Of a stretch of DNA of 64,000 nucleotides, positions 46,143-55,705 are shown piece after piece. The DNA is from Paenibacillus sp. FSL H8-0537. Its GTDB lineage: Bacteria; Bacillota; Bacilli; Paenibacillales; Paenibacillaceae. The notes below the pieces were generated by a model that had not been told where the DNA came from, did no database searches, and was given only the letters and a program-made list of their open reading frames with translations. A program made the position numbers and the translations under genes. The stretch is from the NCBI RefSeq assembly GCF_038051995.1, contig NZ_CP150290.1, positions 6,941,913 to 7,005,912 on the forward strand. The letters run 5' to 3'. Every line of letters starts with the position of its first letter. Position 1 is the stretch's first letter.

Positions 46143-46253
46143 AGGGCGACACCTTCCGTTCGTATAAGTTATCTTTATTATACCATAGTAACGCGGTGTC
46201 GTGTTAAACCAAATGCTTATAAAGATGGCTGTCGAGACTTTCTCGACAGCCTG

Positions 46254-46275
46254 AAGGAGCTCGCAAGAGCTCCTT
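46254..46275. repeat. Target-site duplication, right copy (palindromic hairpin)
   Basis: Second copy of the 22-bp hairpin, here followed by TTTCG, so it still looks like an intrinsic terminator. Confidence 0.8.
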
Positions 46276-46368
46276 TTTCGTATGTTTATTTTATATTATA
46301 AAATGCCTGTTCCATGGTAAAGTAATCAGAGTATGGCTTAATTGATTTGCACAAAGGTGGGTATTATC

Positions 46369-47568
46369 TTGCATTTTGTATCAGCGAAGCAGCATCCTTC
46401 CTCTGCTTCATTTATTCGCTTGTATGTTTTGGCCTTTTTCTTTTTCGCAGCCAATTCGGCTTTAACGATTATTTTGCCGCTCCGAAGCGAGGCAGCCCTC
46501 ATGAATCAGGCGGAGATCGGCTTCATTATGGGAGCCTATATGTTTACATGTATGCTCTTCAGACCTTTTGCCGCACAGCTAATTGGCCGTTTTGGCCCGC
46601 TTTCCGTTATGAAATGGCTGCTTTGTGCCCATGCTGTCCTCCTGCTCATTTATACCGTTAGCGGAACGGAGCAATACATTTGGCTCAGAGCGCTGCAGGG
46701 GGCTATAACGGCTTTTTTCTCCATGACGATGCAGGTGGGAATTGTTGAATCTTTGGAAAATAAAGATCGGGCTCAGGGGCTATCCATGTACACCTTGTTT
46801 ACAATGGTCCCGTCACTCGTTATTCCGATCGCCGCTTTACAAATATGGCAAAGCGACAGCCAGCTGCTATTCGCCCTGCTGATGATCGTGCTGGCTATCG
46901 GTCCCCTGCTCGTCTTCTACCGCGCGGCGCTTCCGGAACGGACTGTACAGGACAAAACCTATACGCTTCGCGATATGGCTGCTTCCCTGGGCACGATTTG
47001 GACGAGTCCACCCTTGCTCATTAGCAGCATCATTATGCTGCTGGCTTCCTGCGTGTTTGGGGCAACCGCGACCTTTCTTCCGCTGTTTATGTTAGCAGCC
47101 GGCTCAGGGAATGCCGGTGTATATTTAACAATACAGGGTCTGGTCGTCATCACCTGCCGGTTTGTTTTGCGCAAAAAAATCCCGTCCAATGGCAGCTGGA
47201 ATACATGGCTCATGGCTGGGATGCTGCTGTCTGCTGCGCTGGGGAGCCAACTGCTGGCCATGCTGGACATTGTAGGTGCTTTTGTATACGTGTCTGCCGT
47301 ATTTAATGGCTTCGCCGTTGCGCTGCTCTATCCAACGCTGACGACCTATCTTTCTTTTATTTTGCCGGAGAAAACCCGCTATGTGCTGATGGCGATTTTT
47401 TTATCGTCCTACGACCTTGGTTTTTCCCTTGGCGGATTCGCAATGGGCATTCTACTGCAAAGCAGCTCTTACCCTGCCATGTTTACGTGCTGTACCCTGT
47501 TATCCGTAGCAGCTGCAATTATTATTATTCTGTCCAAAAAAACGATGGAAGCGAAGCCAGCTCCTTAA
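46369..47568 (+). CDS. MFS transporter
   Basis: About 399 residues with 12 predicted helices. The start is taken as TTG at 46369, 8 nt after AAAGGTGG; an upstream in-frame TTG at 46342 lacks a ribosome site. The loop after helix 2 (FRPFAAQLIGRFG) and the sequence around LRALQGAITAFF fit a drug or sugar exporter of the YwoG/YfcJ kind. Substrate unknown. It is a single gene ended by a terminator. Confidence 0.88.
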   Translation: MHFVSAKQHPSSASFIRLYVLAFFFFAANSALTIILPLRSEAALMNQAEIGFIMGAYMFTCMLFRPFAAQLIGRFGPLSVMKWLLCAHAVLLLIYTVSGTEQYIWLRALQGAITAFFSMTMQVGIVESLENKDRAQGLSMYTLFTMVPSLVIPIAALQIWQSDSQLLFALLMIVLAIGPLLVFYRAALPERTVQDKTYTLRDMAASLGTIWTSPPLLISSIIMLLASCVFGATATFLPLFMLAAGSGNAGVYLTIQGLVVITCRFVLRKKIPSNGSWNTWLMAGMLLSAALGSQLLAMLDIVGAFVYVSAVFNGFAVALLYPTLTTYLSFILPEKTRYVLMAIFLSSYDLGFSLGGFAMGILLQSSSYPAMFTCCTLLSVAAAIIIILSKKTMEAKPAP

Positions 47569-47599
47569 GGGACTGGTTTCATTTCATAATAAGCACAAC

Positions 47600-47640
47600 A
47601 AAAAAAGCTGATTCCCGTTTGAAGCAGGAACCAGCTTTTT
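47600..47640 (+). terminator. Terminator after MFS gene
   Basis: AAAAAAGCTG(A)TTCC...GGAA(C)CAGCTTTTT with T-run. Confidence 0.8.
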
Positions 47641-47693
47641 CATAGGTAACACTATAGTATTACAATCGCTGTAACAGCGCATATGTGCGAGAA

Positions 47694-47784
47694 TGGCGGA
47701 GAAGGTGGGATTCGAACCCACGCACGCTTTGACACGCCTAGCTGATTTCGAGTCAGCCCCCTTGGGCCTCTTGGGTACCTCTCC
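47694..47784 (-). tRNA. tRNA-Ser(CGA)
   Basis: Minus-strand sequence folds as a class II tRNA: acceptor GGAGAGG/CTTCTCC (one G-U pair), anticodon stem GCTGA/TCAGC with loop CTCGAAA (anticodon CGA, reads UCG), a long variable arm and T-loop TTCGAAT. Discriminator G and the CCA end are encoded. 91 nt including CCA. Confidence 0.95.
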
Positions 47785-47835
47785 GCATATAAGAAGATCT
47801 TATCATATTTGCCGACTCGATGCAACTAAAACCTC

Positions 47836-49755
47836 TTATATTTTTATGCCGTTAGCATGCAACCGATTCGTGCCTATTTGCAGCTGCTGCGTGCGCGCTT
47901 GCCCAAAGGAATATTGACCAATAAAGGTGGAATGCCATACTGCGAATATATAAAGCGCCCACAGCTTCCGCGAGTAATCTCCCTTGCCCTCCCGGTGCTG
48001 CATCAGCATTAGACGGGCGGCATGGACATTAAACCACTGCGGCACAAAGCTAATTTGCTCCAGCATTTGATCTCCAATCTTTCCATGCAGCCACTTGCGG
48101 AGCGGGATTGGAAATCCAAGCTTGGGCCGCTGCACTAGCGGCTCAGGAAGAATGCCTCGCATCGCTTCCCTCAGCACGTATTTGGTCGTTCCGTTCGCCA
48201 GCTTGTATTCGGCTGGAATTTTGCGGGCCACCTCAAACACCTCTTTATCGAGAAAAGGAACGCGCAGCTCCAGCGAATGCGCCATGCTCATTTTATCCGC
48301 TTTCATCAAAATATCGCCCGGCAGCCAGAAGTTCATATCAATTAACTGCATTCGAGTCACATCATCTAGATGGCGGCTATTATAATAAACGTCGCTTGTT
48401 AATGAAGCCGAAGGCTGCATCGCCTCAAAACGTTCCGGATTAAGCAGCGTGATTTGTTGTTTATCTTTTTCATTAAACAGCTTGGCATTTCCGTAAAAAC
48501 GCTGCTCAATCGGCGAGAAACCGCGTAACAAATAGTTTTTCCCGCGAAAAGCGAGCGGAACCCGCTCCACCATTCGATGCAGCCGCGACTTCATGCCGTC
48601 CGGCAGCCATGAGACAGGCCGCAACGAGCGTGGCTCGCCATAGATCCCATAACCGCCGAACAGCTCATCTGCCCCCTCTCCCGACATGACGACCGTTACC
48701 TGCTTTCCTGCCAGCTGAGATAGGCTGTATAACGCAACAGCTGACGGATCGGCAACGGGCTCGTCCATATGCCATACTGCTTTTTGCGTATTTGCAAAAA
48801 ATTGCTCCGGCGTTATTTCTTCTTCATAATGCTTGGAGCCAATTACATCAGCCGCTGCCCGGGCATATTCATTTTCATTTCGCTCTCCTGCAAAGCCTAC
48901 CGAGAAGGTCTTCGTTAGCTGCTCCTGCATCGATAACGCTGCAATCGCTGACGAGTCGATTCCGCCTGATAAAAAACTGCCAAGCGGCACATCACCCTGG
49001 CGATGCAGCTTCACCGAATCGCGAAGCACAGCTCTTATTTCCTCTATAAATGTGCCTATCGGCCGCTGCTCCGGTTCAAAAGCAGGCTCCCAATAACGCC
49101 GCTTGGTTATCCTGCCTTCCCGATCAACAAGCATAAAATGCCCCGGCTCCAGCTTCTGAATCCCTTTAAACATCGTCTGCGGCTGCGGTACGTACTGAAA
49201 GGTCAAATAGTGCATCATGCTGGCATAATCCACATGCGGAGCTTGCCCGCTTACAGCCAGAAGCCCCTTTAATTCTGATGAAAAAAGAAACTGATGCTCC
49301 TCCTGCGAATAATAGAACGGCTTTATCCCAAAATGGTCCCGCGCCGCAAACAGGCGCTGTTCCTTTCTATCCCAAATCACAAAGCTGAACATACCTCTTA
49401 AATGGTGCACGCAATCTATTCCATACTCCTCATAGAGATGCACGATGATCTCTGAATCGGTACGATTGCGAAACTGATGGCCTTTACTCAGCAGCTGTTG
49501 TCTCAGCTCTTTATAATTATATATTTCTCCATTAAAAATAAGCCAAACCTGTCCATTTTCATTGGTCATTGGCTGGGCTCCATCTTCAATATCAACAATA
49601 GAAAGCCTGTTAAAGCCTAATGCTGCTCTATCCATAAGCTGGATGCCGGATTGATTAGGACCTCGATGTCCTATCTGCTCCATCATGCTGCTAATCTCTC
49701 TATCCGTTGGATCACTTCCATTGCCGTATCGGATGATTCCGGAAATTCCACACAT
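47836..49755 (-). CDS. asnB: Asparagine synthase (glutamine-hydrolysing)
   Basis: 639-residue cytosolic enzyme making asparagine from aspartate, glutamine and ATP. The N-terminal glutaminase domain begins with the nucleophile Cys2 (MCGISGI) and includes RLSIVD, NGEIYNY and SDSEIIVH-like motifs. The synthetase domain has the ATP P-loop LSGGIDSSAI near residue 262 and SGEGADELFGGY. The C-terminus extends about 25 residues past the usual end. The exact paralogue class (AsnB or AsnO) cannot be told. Confidence 0.92.
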   Translation of the reverse strand: MCGISGIIRYGNGSDPTDREISSMMEQIGHRGPNQSGIQLMDRAALGFNRLSIVDIEDGAQPMTNENGQVWLIFNGEIYNYKELRQQLLSKGHQFRNRTDSEIIVHLYEEYGIDCVHHLRGMFSFVIWDRKEQRLFAARDHFGIKPFYYSQEEHQFLFSSELKGLLAVSGQAPHVDYASMMHYLTFQYVPQPQTMFKGIQKLEPGHFMLVDREGRITKRRYWEPAFEPEQRPIGTFIEEIRAVLRDSVKLHRQGDVPLGSFLSGGIDSSAIAALSMQEQLTKTFSVGFAGERNENEYARAAADVIGSKHYEEEITPEQFFANTQKAVWHMDEPVADPSAVALYSLSQLAGKQVTVVMSGEGADELFGGYGIYGEPRSLRPVSWLPDGMKSRLHRMVERVPLAFRGKNYLLRGFSPIEQRFYGNAKLFNEKDKQQITLLNPERFEAMQPSASLTSDVYYNSRHLDDVTRMQLIDMNFWLPGDILMKADKMSMAHSLELRVPFLDKEVFEVARKIPAEYKLANGTTKYVLREAMRGILPEPLVQRPKLGFPIPLRKWLHGKIGDQMLEQISFVPQWFNVHAARLMLMQHREGKGDYSRKLWALYIFAVWHSTFIGQYSFGQARTQQLQIGTNRLHANGIKI

Positions 49756-49897
49756 CGGCTTCTTTCCTCCACTCTCTCCTGATCGCTAAGACATAGTATT
49801 TCTAATGTCAAAACATACTATACGGAGCAAAAGTATCTGAAAGACGTCCGCGTTGTTTCCAGGCTGTAAACGTTGGAAAAGCCGAGAAATAAAAAAA

Positions 49898-49929
49898 CCT
49901 CCATCGCCTTTAAATAAAAGGCTGGAGGT
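49898..49929 (-). terminator. Terminator after DUF951 gene
   Basis: ACCTCCA(TC)GCCTTT and AAAGGC(T)GGAGGT form a strong stem; on the minus strand it is followed by TTTTTTT. Confidence 0.85.
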
Positions 49930-49967
49930 CACTCATTCCTGTAATCATTTATTCCGTCAATGATTTT

Positions 49968-50210
49968 TCATTGAGAGTCCAGCTCATACTGGGCCGGCGC
50001 TTGCCCACCATCAGCAGAAGCGGTGGAACGAAGCACTTTTTTCATATTTTTCTCAAACTTCGCCCGAGGTATTAATACACTGTGCTTGCAGCCTACGCAT
50101 TTAATACGGATATCCATGCCCATTCGAATAATTTCCATTTCATTCGAACCGCAAGGATGCTGCTTTTTCATCTGTACGACATCACCAAGCTCAAATTGCT
50201 TACGCTCCAT
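49968..50210 (-). CDS. DUF951 zinc-ribbon-like small protein (YyzM-like)
   Basis: 80 residues from the ATG at 50210 (GGAG 6 nt upstream). Residues 1-60 match DUF951 with HPCGSNEMEI and RIKCVGC, a Cys...Cys-x2-Cys arrangement that may bind zinc. A Ser/Ala/Gln tail extends beyond the family's usual length. Function unknown. The start overlaps the end of the MscS gene by 11 bp. Confidence 0.88.
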   Translation of the reverse strand: MERKQFELGDVVQMKKQHPCGSNEMEIIRMGMDIRIKCVGCKHSVLIPRAKFEKNMKKVLRSTASADGGQAPAQYELDSQ

Positions 50211-51075
50211 TTCTTTCTCCGCTCCTCTCATCGCGATGATAGGTAACCATGCGTGGATACGGTGTATCCATACCGTTCTCAACCAAAGCTTTCTTCACCT
50301 GCAAATTAATCTTCCTAGCCAGCGCATGCTGGGTATTAGGCAAGCATTCCGCTATGATACGGATTTTGACATCTGTTGCGCCCATCAGCTGAATACCGAG
50401 AACCTCAGGCGGTTTGGCAAGATTTTCATCCTCCAGCTTATCTACGGTTGCTTGGATAATGCTTGTCGCCCGATCTACATCTTCCTCATAGCCGATCGAA
50501 ACGTCCACGACTGCTACAGAGTTGCGCAAGGAGAAGTTCGTCACCTCATTAATCATGCCATTTGGAATGATGAATATTTCCCCTGTCCAGCTCAGCAGCC
50601 TAGTTGTACGCAATCCGATAACCTCGACCGTTCCTTTAAACTGTCCAGCCTGAATGACATCGCCCACGGCAAACTGGTCCTCCAAAATAATAAAGAATCC
50701 GGTAATAATGTCCTTCACCAAGCTCTGCGCGCCAAAGCCAATAGCCAAACCTACGATTCCGGCACCTGCGAGCAGCGGCCCCAGCTGAATGCCCAGCTCC
50801 GACATTAACAGCATGCCGCCAATTAAATAGCAAGCGTACATAACGATATTTTTGAGCAGCCGTCCTACCGTGACCATTCTTCTAGCCTGCATCGGCAACC
50901 GGCTTGTTTGTTTATTTGATAATATACGATCAATCGATTTATTGACAATCCATATTAACAAATGCGTAATAACAATAATGAGCGCTATCCGAAGTGCTGA
51001 TTCGCCGAAGCGCTGCCAAGTTTCCACATTGGTCAACCAATCCATGAAGTTTTTGTACATGTTTAGTGTATTCAA
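50200..51075 (-). CDS. Small-conductance mechanosensitive channel (MscS family)
   Basis: 291-residue channel releasing solutes on hypo-osmotic shock. Three N-terminal helices precede the pore helix (about 105-130, AGIVGLAIGFGAQSLVKD), then the beta domain with LEDQFAVGDVI and the C-terminal alpha/beta cage. Starts with TTG, 9 nt after AGGAGG. In the same place as B. subtilis yyaE-yyaF region genes. Cotranscription with the DUF3343 gene upstream (13 bp) and DUF951 downstream is likely. Confidence 0.92.
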   Translation of the reverse strand: MNTLNMYKNFMDWLTNVETWQRFGESALRIALIIVITHLLIWIVNKSIDRILSNKQTSRLPMQARRMVTVGRLLKNIVMYACYLIGGMLLMSELGIQLGPLLAGAGIVGLAIGFGAQSLVKDIITGFFIILEDQFAVGDVIQAGQFKGTVEVIGLRTTRLLSWTGEIFIIPNGMINEVTNFSLRNSVAVVDVSIGYEEDVDRATSIIQATVDKLEDENLAKPPEVLGIQLMGATDVKIRIIAECLPNTQHALARKINLQVKKALVENGMDTPYPRMVTYHRDERSGERNGA

Positions 51076-51088
51076 GAGCTATTTCCTC

Positions 51089-51328
51089 CTACAGATTCAC
51101 TTGTTCATATCCCGAGTGAATAGGTTTAAAAATCCCTCTTATTTCAACGTTCTCAGACACAATGACCTGCTGCACCGTCTCCAAATCGTCCTCTGGAAAA
51201 TGAATAGACAAGGCGCACCCCGCCGTAATCTCTTTAGGGGTTGGACAAATATCTATTTCAATCTCCGCATATTCGAGCAGCATTTCCGCGCGCAACGCCT
51301 GCTGTGTGGAATCAAAGGCAATCAACAT
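51089..51328 (-). CDS. DUF3343 small protein
   Basis: 79-residue protein matching DUF3343 (AFDSTQQALRAEMLLEYAEI, then CPTPKEITAGCALSIHF). Members of the family often accompany sulfur-handling or selenium-linked enzymes, but no role is shown here. It starts the DUF3343-mscS-DUF951 run. Confidence 0.85.
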   Translation of the reverse strand: MLIAFDSTQQALRAEMLLEYAEIEIDICPTPKEITAGCALSIHFPEDDLETVQQVIVSENVEIRGIFKPIHSGYEQVNL

Positions 51329-51444
51329 AAGCCAGTTTTCTCCTCTCCCTCTTTTTACGCAACGTAATCAGTGGGTTTATGACGTATAAAATGGTTGTCC
51401 CATCCATATACTAGATAACATATTAGCTATAACGGAGGGATTCT

Positions 51445-52047
51445 ATGAAACTTTCTTTTTTGAAGGATGTACCATTGAAAGTTCCGCATACCGATACCAA
51501 CGCCATGACGTTAATCGTAAACCGCCTCTCCCTGATGCTCAATGAGCTTTCAGGTACCAGGCCGCTCATCATCGTATGCGTGGGTACCGACCGTTCAACG
51601 GGCGATTCGCTTGGCCCCATCATCGGAACCTCTCTCGCAAAATACAACAGCCCTTACTTTGCTTTATACGGCACGCTGGAAGAGCCGGTTCACGCGATGA
51701 ACCTGACCGATACGCTGGCACTTATTCATCAAAACCACCACAATCCATTTATCATTGGCATTGATGCTTGTTTAGGACAAGTATCCAGCATTGGCTCCGT
51801 TCATATTGGAACGGGTCCGGTACGCCCTGGAGCCGGTGTTAATAAGGAGCTCCCGCCTGTCGGTGATATGCATATTACCGGCATCGTGAATGTGGGTGGT
51901 TTTATGGAATACTTCGTGCTGCAAAATACCCGTCTGCATCTTGTTATCAAGATGGCCGACCTTATTGCCTTTGGCCTTTTCTCCGCTGTAATGGGCAGCA
52001 ATCGTGTCATGCTTCAGGCTAGAGAACAAGCCGCTTCAGCCGAATGA
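51445..52047 (+). CDS. yyaC: Spore protein YyaC
   Basis: 200-residue protein of the YyaC family of sporulation proteins, related to the germination protease fold (conserved VCVGTDRSTGDSLGPI segment with Asp residues and FIIGIDACLG). In B. subtilis it is expressed in the forespore and lies near the origin. GGAGG lies 6 nt upstream of the ATG. Its presence supports a spore-former. Divergent from the DUF3343 gene. Confidence 0.93.
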   Translation: MKLSFLKDVPLKVPHTDTNAMTLIVNRLSLMLNELSGTRPLIIVCVGTDRSTGDSLGPIIGTSLAKYNSPYFALYGTLEEPVHAMNLTDTLALIHQNHHNPFIIGIDACLGQVSSIGSVHIGTGPVRPGAGVNKELPPVGDMHITGIVNVGGFMEYFVLQNTRLHLVIKMADLIAFGLFSAVMGSNRVMLQAREQAASAE

Positions 52048-52076
52048 TACAACCTCAAGCTCTAGACTCGCCCTTT

Positions 52077-52559
52077 TTATTTTGCTTTCGCAATCGCCTG
52101 CAGCTCTTCCGGTGTTAACGGATACGTTGATTTTCCGCCCTCTAACGGCTTGGCATACACATAAGCACTATCCCTGTTATGAATACTCGACACGACGACT
52201 CCGTCTTGCGCGGCATTTACAATTGCAATGGAGAAGCTAAGGTCGCTTCCTTGCTCCGAGAACGCATTATAGCGAATAATACCCAAGCGTCCCTTCTCCT
52301 CAAGCTGGCGCCGTTCCAGTTGCTCCAACTGCGCCTCCACTGCTCTAGAATGCCTTGCATGCTCGGCTATTTCCTGCTTCAGACCAATAACGACTTCTTC
52401 AATATTCGTCACACCTGTATTGCCCATGACCTCAACGTACTGCTTACGCAGTTTTTTGAGCCTTCTTCCCAGAGAAATGACCCAAATTAAAATAATAAAA
52501 AGCAGCAGTACCAGTAATGCCAACAAACCGTATAAAGGGTTGTTCATCCAATCATTCAT
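52077..52559 (-). CDS. DUF4446 membrane protein
   Basis: 160-residue protein with one N-terminal transmembrane helix (about 9-30), a coiled-coil-like middle (about 55-95) and a conserved C-terminal domain with GIIRYNAFSEQGSDLSFSIA. Matches the DUF4446 family found beside parB in Firmicutes. Function unknown. Confidence 0.88.
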   Translation of the reverse strand: MNDWMNNPLYGLLALLVLLLFIILIWVISLGRRLKKLRKQYVEVMGNTGVTNIEEVVIGLKQEIAEHARHSRAVEAQLEQLERRQLEEKGRLGIIRYNAFSEQGSDLSFSIAIVNAAQDGVVVSSIHNRDSAYVYAKPLEGGKSTYPLTPEELQAIAKAK

Positions 52560-52586
52560 GTAAACCTTTCCGCCCCCAGAAATAAA

Positions 52587-53762
52587 TCAAATTTTATATT
52601 GCGTACGTATTTCACGCACCGCATCAACGAGAGCACTCACTTCCGCCTCTGTTGTAAAATAACCCACACTCGCTCTAACCGCTCCTGTAGCCATCGTACC
52701 TGCGCTGGCATGAGCAAGCGGCGTACAATGAAACCCTGCACGCACAGCGATCTGGTAATGCTGGTCTAAAATAAAAGACATCTCCGAAGGATCTACGCCT
52801 TCCGCCACAAAAGAAACCATACCCGTCCGCTGCTGACCAAGCTTCGGCCCAAGCAGCCTGATTCCTTCTACCGCAGACAACCCCTCCATCATCTGCTGGG
52901 TAAGCGTCCATTCCTTAGTATGGATTTTATGAACCGTCTCATTCAGAACATACTCCACGCCAGCCTTCAAACCAGCCAGACCTGGCGTATTTTGCGTCCC
53001 CGCTTCATAACGATCCGGACGCACATGAGGCTGCTCAGCCGCCTCAGATTGGCTTCCAGTACCGCCGTGGAGCATTGGAACAAGGTCTAGCTCCGGATGG
53101 ATGTACAAGCCCCCTGTGCCCTGTGGACCGAGCAGCCCTTTATGCCCAGGGAAAGCAAGCATATCAATCCCCATAGCTTCAACGTCAATTTCCAGAATTC
53201 CTGCACTTTGAGCAGCATCCACTAGCAGCTTCACACCTCTTTGGCGGGTCAGCTCGCCAATTTCAGCTAAAGGAACAATGGTTCCCAGCAGGTTTGAACT
53301 ATGGCTCACGATAACTAGCGTCGTCTTCGGCACAATTGCATCCCGTACTTGATCAACCGTTATATTACCCTGTTCGTCCGCCTCTACGTAGGTGACCTTT
53401 ATCCCGAGTGACTGCTTTAAAAACTCCAACGGCCGTCTTACGGAATTATGTTCAATTCCAGTAGCAACTACATGGTCGCCTTCTTTGAGATAGCCTTTTA
53501 TCGCCATATTCAAAGCGCCTGTCGTATTCCCTGCAAATGCAATATCATTAGGGTTTCTCACCCGAAACAGTTTAGCTAATTGCTTTCGTGTATCAAACAA
53601 CACACGGCTTGCTCGAACAGCCATTCGATGACTGCCTCTCCCCGGGTTAGCTGCATCATGCAGCATAGCATGATTTACAGCATCAATAACCGAGTTAGGT
53701 TTCGGCCATGAAGTTGCAGCATGATCTAAGTAAATGATTTTTTCACCATCAGTATTCATCAT
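52587..53762 (-). CDS. Cysteine desulfurase-like class V aminotransferase
   Basis: 391-residue PLP enzyme from the ATG at 53762 (AGGAG 7 nt upstream); codons further upstream lack support. PLP lysine lies in FPGHKGLLGPQG, and a Cys in AGFHCTPLAH is the probable sulfur acceptor. The N-terminus YLDHAATSWPKP is typical of the Csd/SufS-like group. Probably liberates sulfur from cysteine; the partner is unknown. Lies 32 bp upstream of the DUF4446 gene and next to spo0J. Confidence 0.9.
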   Translation of the reverse strand: MMNTDGEKIIYLDHAATSWPKPNSVIDAVNHAMLHDAANPGRGSHRMAVRASRVLFDTRKQLAKLFRVRNPNDIAFAGNTTGALNMAIKGYLKEGDHVVATGIEHNSVRRPLEFLKQSLGIKVTYVEADEQGNITVDQVRDAIVPKTTLVIVSHSSNLLGTIVPLAEIGELTRQRGVKLLVDAAQSAGILEIDVEAMGIDMLAFPGHKGLLGPQGTGGLYIHPELDLVPMLHGGTGSQSEAAEQPHVRPDRYEAGTQNTPGLAGLKAGVEYVLNETVHKIHTKEWTLTQQMMEGLSAVEGIRLLGPKLGQQRTGMVSFVAEGVDPSEMSFILDQHYQIAVRAGFHCTPLAHASAGTMATGAVRASVGYFTTEAEVSALVDAVREIRTQYKI

Positions 53763-53867
53763 CCATCCACTCCTACCATCACTAACGTTTCTTCTCATAA
53801 CAATAGCATACCTTAGTTTAATCTTCAGGATCAAAGATTACACCTCGGGTATGCTATCTTATCAAGA

Positions 53868-54734
53868 CTACGCCATGTATTGAAGCATCTCCAGAAGCCG
53901 TTCCAAGTCCTGTTTATTATAATATTGAAGTTCGATTTTCCCTTTATCCTTTTGCTGCTTAATTTTCACTGTTGTTTTGAAGCGTTCTCTGAGCGATTCC
54001 TCTAAGCTTTCAATATAAGGATCACGCTTCTTCGTTTTGCCTTTGGCCTGTTTGCCGTCATTGCTGTCCTCATCCTTAATCGACTCCAGCTTCTGAATCG
54101 CTTCCTCCAGCTCACGTACGCTCCAGCCCTGATTAATAATGAGTTCGGCCAATTCCAGCTGCACCTTCAAATCTTTAATGCCTGCCAGTGCACGGGCATG
54201 TCCCATGGAAATTGTTCCACGTGAAACATTGTCTTTAATAGATTCTGGCAATGCCAGCAATCTCACGAAGTTAGCAATATGCGATCTGGACTTGCCTACT
54301 TTCATAGAAAGCTCTTCTTGGGTCAGCTTGAACTTGTCCATTAGGTTCTGATAAGCTATCGCCACTTCTATCGCATTTAGATCTTCACGCTGTAAATTTT
54401 CAACCAACGCAATTTCCATAACCTGTTGATCCGAGAAGGATCTGACAACTGCCGGAACAGTCGCATTGCCGCAAAACTGCGATGCTCTGAATCGACGTTC
54501 GCCCGCAATAATCTCATAGCCCTTCATTACAGTGCGAACAATAATAGGCTGAATGACACCATGCTGCTTAATCGATTCCGCCAATTCTTTTATCGACTGT
54601 TCATCAAATGTTTTCCGTGGTTGGTAAGGGTTTGGTCGCAATTGCGCAATTGCAACCTCAATGACTTTATCATCATCGTTTACCGAAAGCGATGGAATAA
54701 GTGCATCCAGACCTCTACCTAGCCGCTTGCTCAT
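53868..54734 (-). CDS. parB: Chromosome partitioning protein ParB (Spo0J)
   Basis: 288-residue CTP-dependent clamp that loads at parS sites and organises origins. The N-terminal CTP-binding motif (IIAGERRFRAS), the HTH (LTQEELSMKVGKSRSHIANFVRLL) and the C-terminal dimer domain are complete. It overlaps soj by 20 bp. A perfect parS site lies inside its own gene at 54213-54228, as in B. subtilis spo0J. Confidence 0.97.
   Translation of the reverse strand: MSKRLGRGLDALIPSLSVNDDDKVIEVAIAQLRPNPYQPRKTFDEQSIKELAESIKQHGVIQPIIVRTVMKGYEIIAGERRFRASQFCGNATVPAVVRSFSDQQVMEIALVENLQREDLNAIEVAIAYQNLMDKFKLTQEELSMKVGKSRSHIANFVRLLALPESIKDNVSRGTISMGHARALAGIKDLKVQLELAELIINQGWSVRELEEAIQKLESIKDEDSNDGKQAKGKTKKRDPYIESLEESLRERFKTTVKIKQQKDKGKIELQYYNKQDLERLLEMLQYMA
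54213..54228. other. parS site inside parB
   Basis: TGTTCCACGTGAAACA matches the 16-bp parS consensus TGTTNCACGTGAAACA exactly. Confidence 0.95.
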
Positions 54735-55488
54735 ACGTAATCACTTCCTTCGCCAGTTCAAGATATACTTCTGCACCCTTCGATTTGGGATCATACGTAA
54801 TGATCGCTTGTCCATGAGAAGGTGCTTCACTTAAGCGTACATTACGCGGAATAATCGTTTGGTATACCTTCTGTTGAAAGTATTTCTTCACTTCTTCAAT
54901 AACCTGAATACCCAGATTCGTTCTGGCGTCAAGCATAGTGAGCAATACGCCTTCAATTTGCAGCGTTGTGTTTAAATGTTTTTGCACCAATCTCACCGTA
55001 TTCAGAAGTTGGCTCAAGCCCTCCAGGGCGTAATATTCACATTGAATTGGAATAATGACCGAATCAGCAGCGGTCAAGGAATTAATGGTTAATAATCCCA
55101 AAGATGGTGGGCAATCGATTAAAATATAATCGAACTGATCTTTTAATAAATGCAGCGCTTTCTTTAAACGAACTTCCCTGGAAATAGTTGGAACTAACTC
55201 AATCTCCGCCCCAGCAAGTTGAATGGTGGCAGGGATAATTTTTAAGCCAGGAATTTTCGTATCTGCCATCGCTTCATGTGGATCAATATCATTTACAAGC
55301 ACATCATAAATACAGCTTTCAACATCTGCCTTATTAATACCTACTCCGCTAGTCGTATTGCCTTGCGGATCAATATCAACAAGCAGCACCCGTCTGCCAA
55401 GCGTCGCCAGACAAGCACCCAAATTAACTGATGTCGTCGTTTTGCCGACGCCACCCTTCTGATTCGCTATTGCTATAATTTTAGACAA
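54715..55488 (-). CDS. soj: Chromosome partitioning ATPase ParA (Soj)
   Basis: 257-residue deviant-Walker ATPase (KGGVGKTTTSVNLG) that moves and regulates origins with Spo0J and modulates DnaA. The start is TTG at 55488 with GAGGTG 6 nt upstream; the upstream reading to 55566 encodes no conserved residues. Overlaps parB by 20 bp. Confidence 0.96.
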   Translation of the reverse strand: MSKIIAIANQKGGVGKTTTSVNLGACLATLGRRVLLVDIDPQGNTTSGVGINKADVESCIYDVLVNDIDPHEAMADTKIPGLKIIPATIQLAGAEIELVPTISREVRLKKALHLLKDQFDYILIDCPPSLGLLTINSLTAADSVIIPIQCEYYALEGLSQLLNTVRLVQKHLNTTLQIEGVLLTMLDARTNLGIQVIEEVKKYFQQKVYQTIIPRNVRLSEAPSHGQAIITYDPKSKGAEVYLELAKEVITYEQAAR

Positions 55489-55705
55489 GTCTTTCACCTC
55501 TATACTCTGTGTAAAAGCTATTAACAAAGAAGCAATATAAGCGGTAACCGTCCAGTAGCGGGACATCGCCTAGTAGTAATATTAGCATAAATGGATTCGC
55601 CGCCCTCAGCAAGCAGCGAGGACGGCAGCAGTTAAATCTATTATCGCATTTAATAGTATCTACATGCAAATGAGGATTTAAGAGTCCCTATAACGAATCA
55701 TACGC

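Larger units (their letters stand above)
44696..46253 (-). mobile_element. IS1182-family insertion sequence, 1558 bp
   Basis: The element is bounded by 15-bp imperfect inverted repeats, CAGATTGTCGAGAAA on the left and the complement of CAGGCTGTCGAGAAA on the right (two mismatches). It is flanked by a 22-bp direct duplication that is itself a hairpin. It carries a DDE transposase in two overlapping phases on the minus strand. A promoter-like AT-rich stretch lies upstream of the first frame near 46160-46200. The second, right-hand hairpin keeps its T-run, suggesting the original target was an intrinsic terminator. Confidence 0.85.
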
